The notes under the pieces are model-generated. The model did no database searches and was not told where the DNA came from. It saw nothing but the letters and a program-made list of their open reading frames with translations. A DNA stretch of 64,000 bases, taken from assembly GCA_022606135.1 (NCBI GenBank), contig JABYQN010000011.1, positions 1,054,001 through 1,118,000 on the forward strand, in the 5' to 3' direction. Shown here piece by piece: positions 57,201-64,000 of this stretch. Each line of letters opens with the position of its first letter. Position 1 is the first letter of the stretch. This DNA is from Fomes fomentarius (lineage: Eukaryota; Basidiomycota; Agaricomycetes; Polyporales; Polyporaceae). The position numbers and the translations under genes are program-made.

Positions 57201-57310
57201 AGGTCAATGGCGTGATCCCATGCCCTGCGATCCGGGAAGCGTTCGGACTCCCGTCGGTCGAAAACGCGCCGGAATCCTCGATACGGTGGGGGGACCATTT
57301 CTTCAAAGGT
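54173..57310 (-). CDS. pol: Retroelement pol: reverse transcriptase, RNase H, integrase, chromodomain
   Basis: A 1,041-codon frame from ATG 57298, although open upstream to the UAG at 57311. Reverse transcriptase: SPMASPFFFVKKKDGKLRPV and the YMDD box near residue 193. RNase H: VEVDTSDFATGG near 345 and DHKNLEYF. Integrase: the HHCC zinc motif (HDSPVAGHPGRF then CAVCQATK) followed by TDYVTDLP, ISDRGPQF and the NPHQ-like YHPQTDGETE of the D,D-35-E core. Chromodomain: EVEEVLDSRPTRNKRGIEYL VKWKGYP near 930-980. All catalytic residues seen are intact. The frame runs on into the 3' LTR to 54173. Chromodomains in this group guide insertion to methylated-histone chromatin (family knowledge). Confidence 0.95.
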   Translation of the reverse strand, partial: TFEEMVPPPYRGFRRVFDRRESERFPDRRAWDHAIDLKPDFQPKPCKIYPLSPAEQAELRTFIDEHTRKGYIRPSKSPMASPFFFVKKKDGKLRPVQDYRYLNSGTVKNEYPLPLIPELVDKLKGSRVFSKMDVRWGYNNVRIKEGDEWKAAFKTNLGLFEPTVMFFGLMNSPATFQAMMNETFKDLIDTGKVIIYMDDILVFTETVGEHREIVNQVLRRLEEHDLFLKPEKCFFERDSIEYLGLIISHDRLAMDPVKVAGIAEWPVPQRVKDVQAFLGFGNFYRRFIKDFSKIARPLFDLTKKDVPWLWTMHCQKAFELLKEAFISSPILVMPDADKPYLVEVDTSDFATGGILSQKGPDDLWHPVAYLSKSLSEAERNYDIYDKELLAIVRALEMWRHYLEGAPHTVEVWTDHKNLEYFKTAQKLNRRQARWSLFLSRFDFVLVHKPGATNRSNAMSRRPDHKEGVEDDNRDHVLLDPKFFRIRATRPCMVNSIGDAALRQRIRDAPRRDVEVLQALEVILKNGPRSLVKDIQEWNYEDGLILFRGKIYIPDDPELRRDIVRRYHDSPVAGHPGRFKTYELVSREFWWPGMSVFIRNYVRGCAVCQATKNQSHATHVPLVPNAVPSRPFGTLTTDYVTDLPLSEGYNALNITVDRSTKAIFLTPCHKTIDTDGTVDLLFNNVYRRVGLWDQLISDRGPQFASKVTRGVLEKLGIQSSLSTAYHPQTDGETERVNQEVEQYLRAFCNYRQDDWVKLLPYAEFCHNSRIHSTTGKSPFELWYGFAPRMFPSVLDVESTVPSVEERLRALEEMRKEADASLELAAELMKRNNGDWGKDTLGLKVGDKVWLDGKNLKTTQPKAKLAAKRHGPFKIIDVLGPVTYKLDIPRTWKRIHPVFHASLLTPYVETEAHGPNFERPPAELVEGQEEVEVEEVLDSRPTRNKRGIEYLVKWKGYPDTENEWLSRTKLQHAQEAIAEFHQAHPKAPRPVNHLMFPHTQTPIALQEKARLKEGVMLRILLRLSILIADRRPTYRSLMPRASCSLHR
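54270..54284 (-). promoter_or_regulatory. Polypurine tract
   Basis: AAGGAGGGGGTAA in transcript sense, directly before the TG of the 3' LTR. It is the expected plus-strand primer site. Confidence 0.8.
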
Positions 57311-58302
57311 CTAAGGTCGCGTCTCTGCCGCTCGCTCAGCGAGCTCTTGTGCCTTGGTAAATCCTGCTCGTATGTGGGTAGCGTCAGCCAGTTCGTCTAA
57401 GAGATATGGGGCGTCAGACTTAGCGGTGGGAGCCTCGTCTTGGCTGTTAGTTGTGAGTCCTGCGAGCCTCACTCCGAGGTTGGTCCATGCGTCCGGAATG
57501 GTGGGTCGTTCGTCGTCATCTTCGGCAAACAGCCTCGTTGGCCCACTGTTTGGGGCCGTTCTTGTTCGGCTGACCGTCCGATGTCCTGCGACTTGTCGTG
57601 TGGGTTTGATAACGTGTGGTCCGAGTACGTCTTTGAAGAGCACCGTGTACTCACGGTGGGACGTTCGCGGGTCTGTAGTTGTGGTTGCGAGCGTCCGTGG
57701 GGTTCGCGCTCGGTCTGGTCGTGTGCGTACGTGTTGCACAGGTGGTCGGACGAGGGTGCATGTGGGGGGGCAACGCGTCAAGTCGACGCGGTCAGTGGTC
57801 CAGTCTATCTGAGGGTTGTGTTCATCGAGCCAGTCTGTTCCTAATATGACGTCGTGATCCCCGATGTCCGTGATGTAGAACTCTGCTCGTTCTTCATGGT
57901 AGGACCGGCCGTCGTGCCAGTAGATGCGCACGGTCTGTGTTGTGCTGTGTTGTACCCAACCCATGATATTTTCTGAGCCGTCCACGTTCCGGACGGGGAA
58001 CGGTTGCTGTAAGCGTTTCAGAGTGAATTGGTGGGCTTTGGCGAATCTAGAATGCATGATGAGTCCTTCTGCACCACTGTCAAGTAGTGCTCGTGCACCG
58101 ATTTTTCTGCCGGTGAAACGTCCAATGATATCAACTTCAAGAGTGATTGACGGTGTCTGTTGGTTACGAGTTGTGAAAGAAATAGATAACGATTTCAGAC
58201 AGAAACCGGACTCGCATGGGGCTAATACATTGTATCGATTTTGAGACGTGACTCCAGCATATCGTACAGTCCCGGTCGACGGCGCGTCGACGGGACGTTC
58301 TA
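57311..58302 (-). CDS. Retroelement aspartic protease region
   Basis: Open frame in the -1 register relative to gag, entered at the gag stop (58300-58302). The active-site motif DSGAEG lies at about 58068-58083, upstream of the first ATG (58057), so it can only be made by frameshifting. A second family block, DVILGTDWLDEHNPQIDW, follows. The frame ends at UAG 57311-57313 and continues in the same register as pol. It has no start codon of its own before the active site. Confidence 0.85.
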
Positions 58303-60336
58303 AAAATCCAGCGTGGTGGCGAGATCCTTCAACAGTGTGCTGGCCTCCTCCCTCTTGTCAGCGTCGAGGGTACCGACGTGCTTGATGAACCTGCTGAGCG
58401 ATTTAATCGGGTCTTCTTCGGCTTCTTGAGCTTGGGACGGCGTGGGGTTCGACGACGCCTGAGCGACTGGCGCTGCAGGCGTAGCATCCAGTGCCCGCAC
58501 GCGCGGTCGCATAGTCTTCTGCGGGCAATCTCGCGCGACGTGCCCTGCATGCGGTTTGCGGCAGTAGAAGCAGCCGCTCGTCTCGAACAGTTGCTTCTTC
58601 TGTTCGGCTGTGAGCGGGGTGCGTCTAACTGCGTCGACGTCCATCGGGACTACTTGGTCGTTGGAGGACGTCGTCGAAGGTGGGGGTCGGGTCTGAGCGG
58701 GGCGATCGGGGGTCTGCTGTGTCTTGAAAAAGGTATGAAGGCGCGCACCGTGATTTCCCTGACCCCAGCGCTTCTTTTCCAGCTCACGTCCTCGGGTTTG
58801 AGCGTCGACCTCTTTAGCGTACGACTTGTACATATCGAGCTTGGTCGCGACTGGGTGGATGCGGTAGACATCGTCGAGGATGCCGGGGCGAAGGCCCTTT
58901 TTGAAGAAATAGATCTGCGCCTCTTCGTCGTACTTGGTCTTGGGTGCCAATATCTCAAACTCGGTGATGTATTGTTCGACCGTGCGTGAGCCTTGCTTGA
59001 GGTTTTCGAATGCGACCTGTGCTTCGCCCTTTTTGTCCGTGTACTCAAAGCGTACGTCGAACGCGTCAGTGACTGCTTTCAGCGATCCGTACTTCGGGAC
59101 GTGGGCAGTGTTACTTGCCAGTGCATCTTCGTCTGCAATGATCTGTTCCATGACCATCTCGGCCCATGCGCCGGCTACGTCGCCGTGCATGAAGCTGAGA
59201 AAGAGGATGACCTTTTTGCCCTCATCGTTGTATCGCGTCGCATTCTGTCGAATGTAGAGTTCGAAGGCGAGTCGGAATCGCCGTGCTTGGTTTTTGTCGC
59301 CGGTGAACGGCTGGGGTTTGTTGCCAATGTCGGCCGTCTGTATGGTGGTGGTTGTGGCGGCCATAGTGGCCGCGGTTGCGGTAGAACTCGAGGTGGTAGC
59401 AGGAGCGTCGGGCAGTGGCGGGACGATGGGGAGAGCGAGGTCTGTTATGGGCGGCGGTGATGGTGTTTGAGCGCGGAGGTCAGGTGCGTGCTCGTGTGGT
59501 AAGTATGAAGAGGATGCGATTCGTAGAGGTGAGGGAGGGCGCGGCGTAGACGGCGGTGTGACGTGGGGTTCGGTCTGCACTTCGCGTAGTTGCTGCGCGT
59601 ACTGGTGCTCCTCCGGTGAGACGTACGGGTGTCCTTCGCGTGTCGAAAAGAACCAGCCGGGTTCTTCGGAGTCGTCTTCTGAGTCGTCGCCCGGGAACCA
59701 GTCGATTTCCTCGCGGCCGCCTGGAGTCTGAATGAAGTACTGACCGGCAGACTTCTGGACGTATTCGGGGGTATGGCGTCCCGACGTGGGAGGGTCGGAC
59801 GGGGCACGGAACCTGCCTGTGGAACTCGTGTTGGGCGTCTACTGCGCGCGCGCGCGACGCGAGGTTCGCGCGAGGGATGGGAACGGAGTCGCGAGGTCTC
59901 CGACGACGCGCGCGGGGGTTCGGAATCGACTCCCGATAATTAGACGGTCGTTCCGTCTCTCGATCTCGTATGGACGGGGATGGAAGCTGTCTGGCTGACG
60001 TCGCGGACTTTGGCACTGAACGTAGTCGACGATCTGGACAATCCAACGGCCCTCGTGATCGCGGGTTGCAACGGTACCGAAGTAGTGATACGTGTACTTC
60101 ACCTGAGTGCCGATCCTTTCCGTAGTTATCTGAACTACCGTATACGTGTCGTGCAGATCCTGCGGGCGGCGGCGGATCGTGCGAAAGAACGAGATCCACC
60201 GATCTTCGAGCGTCTCGTTTTCGGCTAGCGCGTGGGGCTCGACGAAAAGGTGGTTAAAGGTTGGGTGGTATCGAAGCCGTGGCGTGGGTTCTAGAGCTTC
60301 TGGGTCCTGTTCGTCGATGTCGATGTAGATGGGCAT
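58300..60336 (-). CDS. gag: Retroelement gag, with one in-frame UAG
   Basis: ATG at 60336 opens a frame that meets UAG at 59839-59841 and goes on in the same register to UAG 58300-58302. The first part reads MPIYIDIDEQDPEALEPTPR. The second has an acidic stretch, the capsid-like core (GDKNQARRFRLAFELYIRQN, LKAVTDAFDVRFEYTDKKGE, QGSRTVEQYITEFEILAPKT) and a CCHC zinc knuckle (CFYCRKPHAGHVARDC). The LTR-gag order and the knuckle are standard for Ty3-type elements. Either the UAG at 59839 is read through or the first part is a separate small protein. Confidence 0.85.
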
Positions 60337-60358
60337 TCACGGCGGGGCAGAGCGGAAT

Positions 60359-60376
60359 CTGGGGAGACTGTCCTAA
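60359..60376 (-). promoter_or_regulatory. Candidate primer-binding site
   Basis: Immediately inside the 5' LTR the transcript reads TTAGGACAGTCTCCCCAG. It does not begin with TGG, so it does not match the CCA end of a tRNA. Eleven bases (AGTCTCCCCAG) are complementary to CTGGGGAGACT in the same transcript's LTR (complement of 60521-60531). Confidence 0.5.
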
Positions 60377-60664
60377 TGTCAGGACTTGATGAGCGTTTGT
60401 CGGCTAGTCAAGCGAGGCGTTGAGTAGCGAGAGCGCGAATGAATATGGAAGCGAGAGTGTCAAGAAGTACAGCAGCGTGGGATGGTACCGTAAGACGAGG
60501 AGGACAGTCTGGGGAGAAGAAGTCTCCCCAGCGACTATAAGAGCCCGTGAGTGATCCGATAACTAGCTATCGATGAAGAGAACATGAGGCTCGAGGCATG
60601 AGGCTACGGTACGTAGGGCGTCTGTCGGCAATGAGGATGCTTAGACGCAGGAGAATCCGTAACA
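60377..60664 (-). repeat. LTR (5' LTR in transcript sense)
   Basis: 288 bp, TG...CA, flanked on its outer side by CAATC. It contains a hairpin-forming stretch (CTGGGGAGA with TCTCCCCAG, about 60509-60531) and a TATA-like TTATAG just upstream of it in transcript sense. Confidence 0.95.
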
Positions 60665-60669
60665 CAATC
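60665..60669. repeat. Target-site duplication, right (CAATC)
   Basis: Matches 53978-53982. Confidence 0.9.
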
Positions 60670-61607
60670 ACACTTTCCAGGGCCGAATCATTCCCAGGTC
60701 GCCAGTTCGATTTCCGCGTACATAAATGGACACAGAGACCGGACTGGACCCCTCGTCATCTTCCCAAAGACGGCGCCCATCTCACCCTCGAACTCGGCAG
60801 GCGCATTGGTGGCGGTCGGTCTGCTGTCGTCTATGCAGCAAAAATCAATGCCGATGCAGCTTCGATGCTCATGCCCCGCATCCCGGATGAAGAGATCTGC
60901 GTCAAGATTGCGCGACCTAATCGCAGCCGCACCCTCGCTCGGGAGGCTTGGGCGTATGAGGTACTCGTCGGCCAAGGGTGCCTGGGTGTCATGGTGCCTC
61001 GCTGTTACGGATTCTTCACCGTTGACCTGTCCCGCGATCAGCTGTCGTTTCCACTATGGTCTAGTGGCGACTTCTATCTCGAGGAGGCTTCCAGTGGTCT
61101 CCCGGACGACCCCATGTGTGATGATCCCTTAACCGATGACGATCCGTACGAGTTGGACGACTCGTTAGGGCCTGGCACGCGAGAGATCTCGTCATGGCTG
61201 GACTGGAAGCCGGACCCAGCTGCTCCACTCCTCTCCGTGCTGGTGATGGCTCGCGGAGGCCAGTCGTATCATTCTGTGGACAGTTATGATTGCGACCAAG
61301 AATCAACGTAGGTCGCTTTGTCTGTCATCGATTCAAACTTTCTCTGACTGGTTTGTGCAGTGTGGATATCTATCAGATCTTGAATGATCTATCGCATGCT
61401 TTCGTTCTGCACAATGACTTCAGTACACACAACCTCGTACGCGCCCCAAAGAACACAACAGTGTGTAGCCGTCACCAGCGTGTTCATAAGTGGAACCTGG
61501 TTGACTTTCCTTGGGTGTCCGTCGACGACTTTGGCGAGGGGCATGACGAAAAGTGGAGGAGTCTGTCCAAGCTACAGAGAGATCATTTCCGGTTCCTTCG
61601 TTGCTAG
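60665..61607 (+). pseudogene. 3' part of a kinase-like gene cut by the retroelement
   Basis: After the right CAATC the frame reads TLSRAESFPGRQFDFRVHKW, then LELGRRIGGGRSAVVYAAKI (glycine loop), EEICVKIARPN (lysine), a variable middle, and, after a 55-nt intron near 61310-61360, ILNDLSHAFVLHNDFSTHNL (catalytic loop, HND in place of HRD) and NLVDFPW (DFP in place of DFG), stop at 61607. This is the fungal protein-kinase-like fold with atypical HND and DF motifs seen in expanded agaricomycete families. It lacks its start because the transposon sits in the first exon; 53884-53982 holds that start. Substrate unknown; possibly a pseudokinase. Confidence 0.75.
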
Positions 61608-61865
61608 GTGTGCCCGAGACGTGGTGCAGCACTGAGCATGCTGTTCTCTGTATGACTTCGTTCACAATTACAACACTTCTTGACATCAAGATACACAAGA
61701 GTGCTACAGTGTCTTCCTCCTCGCTATCTATGTATTGACACTGGATACTGGATCACCATCAAAGTGAGCATATCGTTGACGTTCTTCATCATCCTCCTGA
61801 ACTTGAACGTTTGGCTCAGGATCTCCACCGGGGCAATGGGCAACCAGTCCGACACCGGGAGTGCG

Positions 61866-62036
61866 ATTGAGTTGTATATGAGGCGTGATCTGTCTCAGCT
61901 CGGCCGCGGGCGCGATGACGTTGAGGATGTTTGTGTCGTTCTGCTCCCATTGCTGTGCATCCAGCGCAAGAAAGGTCATGCCGTGCAAGCAGCGGAGCGC
62001 CATAGGATGGTCGAATGGAATGGGGTATGAAAAAAA
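61866..62036 (-). repeat. Dispersed coding fragment, copy 2
   Basis: Minus-strand reading MALRCLHGMTFLALDAQQWE and VIAPAAELRQITPHIQLN. Homologous to 53044-53210. Together with the neighbouring fragment at 62130-62553 it suggests a decayed larger gene on this strand. Confidence 0.65.
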
Positions 62037-62129
62037 GTAGCCCGCTCCTCAACTGGTCCGGAGCGAGACTCTGAGCCTCAGCTTCTGCGCCGGTCTCTGC
62101 GTTTACTGAACCTGGACCCTGGCGGGTAC

Positions 62130-62553
62130 GTGTTGAACGAGATCGACTCCCTGAGCGCTCGCCAGTCACAACAGGCAATAAGTGGTCTTCCCTGTCACTG
62201 CGGTAGTTACAATAGAAGACGATAACATCCATGTTGCAGAGGAAGTTGATGGGGGTGTTGAGTCCCGTCGTCTGTCCGTACGCCTAGAAGCAACGAAAAT
62301 GTGAGTCACTGACTCTAGTGACTATCAACGTCTTTTTGTGCATACCATCCGTGTAGCGATACGGCGCACGCACATCTGCGGGCAGGTCATGATGGTAGGC
62401 AGGATTGATATAGGCGATCAATCGCTCGAGGAAGTTCTCGGCGAGATACACCTTGCTGAGGCCCACCCGAGCTTTTTCGCTGACCTTTTCCGTAGGTTTT
62501 GATATGCCTTTTGCCAACGTGGTAGACGTGTTGATCGTCATGGGCCCAGTCAA
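62130..62553 (-). pseudogene. Fragment of an unidentified gene
   Basis: Two exons joined by a plausible intron (62289-62352): SEKARVGLSKVYLAENFLER, YHHDLPADVRAPYRYTD, then LNTPINFLCNMDVIVFYCNY. The first exon abuts the left edge of the inverted TPR-gene duplicate. No family recognised. Confidence 0.35.
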
Positions 62554-63885
62554 ACTCGCGCATCTCGACCATCTTCAGCATCCTCATGGGCGTCGGGATC
62601 GTCTTAACCGCATACGGCGTGTGGGTCTCCTGCGACTAGCTGTTCGCTTGTGATGTACGTCCGCTGAACATGTGCTGCTGTGCGCGCGTTGTCACTTCTG
62701 AAGGTACCAGTTCTACACCACGTTCACGATGTGGCCACCAGAGGTCCGAGGGGACCTGCGTGCAGGTATCAAGGCGAAGCATCAGGGTGACTTGGACTTG
62801 AGCGAGAGGTACCTTAGACGGTGCGTGGATTCGTTTACTTTTGACGTTCAGTGTGTTGACGCGATGCGTATTGAAGAGCATGGAACACAGCACAGACCTT
62901 GCCTCTTTCCGCCTTTTCGTCTGAGCCCCATCTCAAGCTCTCGGGCATTGCGATCGTTCTCGCGGAGGTGCTGGAATCCGCAAACCGACCGGGCGAAGCG
63001 TACGAGACATATAGTACCACTCTCGCGCAACTCCGCGCAGCACAGTCGAAACTATCCGGACGCGAGCGCATGCGCGCCGTCGCGCTCGCATACAAGCTTG
63101 GAGAGATGGCTGAGGTGTACCAACGCGGTCCGGAAGAGGCAGAGCACTTCCTCACCTTCGCGGTTGAGGAGGTCCTCCGGATCATCAAAGACGAAGCTTC
63201 AGCCAGCAGTATCTCTGGTAGGGGGAAGGAGAAGGAGGAGGACGGCGAGGCTGGCGCAATGCTAGCTGAGCTCGAGCTGCCGTGGTGGGTCCGGAAAGTC
63301 GACGTGGCCGCGCCGCTTGAGGCATTGGCGCGGTTCTATGCGAGTGAAGGGAAACCTGAGTAAGAACCCTCTATTCTCTCTCAACCAACATGTACTCATG
63401 TCCCACAGGTACTCGACAACACTCTACCTGCAGGCCATAGGCATACTCATGCAACCTCCACCGGGTAGGGAGGACGCAGACGTCGAGGACCGATGTCGCG
63501 CGGCACAAGTCATGAACAATCTCTCGGACATCATGGTCCGCGGAGTATGCAGAGTCGTGGGCGCGCCAGGCGCAGGGCGTCATCGAAAAAACTCGCACGC
63601 TACCTGGAGCAGCTAGGGAAACAGAGGGCATGGCCCTGTGCGAGCAAACCCTCGCGGCCGTGTTGTTCAATCTGGGTGCATTGCTCGAGGTGCGTGGGCT
63701 CGATGGTGGAAGTTTCGGAGCGGTGCTTACATTTCTCCGGTTGCAGATGGGCGGGAAGTCGGAGGAGGCGAAGAAGTCGTTCCAGGACAGCCTCGAACAG
63801 GCGAAGCGTATCGGGCTTCGTTCAGGTGCGATGGAGGCCCGAGGCGCCCTTGGGAGGTTAGAACGCTCGGCCGCAAAGCCGGACC
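62540..63885 (+). pseudogene. Inverted, broken duplicate of the Mgr3-type TPR gene
   Basis: Near-identical to 46026-47545 but on the opposite strand. It starts inside exon 1 (the presequence is missing; the match begins at the GGGCCCAGTCAAACTCGCG point), keeps the other exons and intron positions, carries a change of the exon-3 Met to Leu, and lacks about 20 bases near 63542 (the parental CCCGCCCAACAACTT region), which breaks the frame. The match ends near 63885, where the parental final codons are replaced by an unrelated sequence. Confidence 0.85.
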
Positions 63886-64000
63886 AGGTCTGGCACCATG
63901 GCCGTCTACTGCTCACCACGCTGAACTCCGGCCCAAAGGCGAGGCTCGTCATTGAAGTGAACGAGGATACACTGGCGGTAGGACCATGTGTGGTAGTCCT

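Larger units (their letters stand above)
53983..60664 (-). mobile_element. Full-length Ty3-type chromovirus LTR retrotransposon
   Basis: 6,682 bp, transcribed leftward. It has two 288-bp LTRs (TG...CA) that I read as identical, flanking 5-bp repeats CAATC, a gag frame with a zinc knuckle, a protease frame, and a pol frame in the order reverse transcriptase, RNase H, integrase, chromodomain. That order and the chromodomain place it in the chromovirus branch of Ty3/Metaviridae. LTR identity implies recent insertion. The coding region is interrupted by UAG codons at 59839 and 57311 and needs a frame change at the gag end. Confidence 0.95.

Noticed and set aside
58378..58989. Plus-strand ORF inside the retroelement
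   Set aside because: Opposite to gag, no motifs, absent from known elements of this type.

Overview
The window is nuclear DNA of a filamentous basidiomycete, most likely an agaricomycete, possibly of the polypore group. The genes are split by many short GT-AG introns (mostly 45-80 nt), spacing is tight, and both strands are used. The gene content also fits: seven-pass membrane proteins, single-pass membrane proteins with a Cys-rich ectodomain, DUF7918 proteins, an Aleuria-type fucose lectin, a UstYa-like oxidase, and a Ty3-type chromovirus. Species cannot be read from this sequence. Introns were placed by eye, so every multi-exon model is provisional.

Layout. 0-9 kb: a MAT2B/RmlD-like reductase, an unresolved minus-strand gene, a single-pass membrane protein and a seven-pass membrane protein. 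9-17 kb: a UstYa-like oxidase, a segmental duplication carrying a truncated copy of it, RNA polymerase III subunit Rpc31 (one 769-nt intron with nested ORFs), a small secreted peptide gene with a dibasic processing site, and an HMG-box regulator. 17-31 kb: membrane-protein relics, a second seven-pass protein, then conserved housekeeping genes (mitochondrial uS5m, a PITH-domain protein, a Ran1/Vhs1-type kinase, ATP10) with a gene-poor 3-kb gap. 31-38 kb: a fucose lectin with a 31-bp repeat array in its promoter and a frameshift in its last exon, a GT61-like glycosyltransferase and a sugar-phosphate transporter-type protein. 38-53 kb: three DUF7918 paralogues (one broken), a second Cys-rich membrane protein, lectin relics, a mitochondrial TPR protein and a compact PARP-domain protein. 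53-64 kb: a full-length Ty3/chromovirus element with identical LTRs and a CAATC target duplication, inserted inside a kinase-like gene, followed by protein-coding fragments and an inverted, broken duplicate of the TPR gene.

Working units. The housekeeping block (uS5m, ATP10, Rpc31, TPR protein) serves mitochondrial translation, ATP synthase assembly, Pol III transcription and probably mitochondrial protein quality control. The accessory parts are the UstYa/peptide neighbourhood, the lectin with its repeat promoter, the DUF7918 and membrane-protein families, and the retroelement. The last 12 kb and the 9-14 kb segment show recent rearrangement: a transposon insertion, an inverted gene duplication, a direct segmental duplication and dispersed gene fragments.
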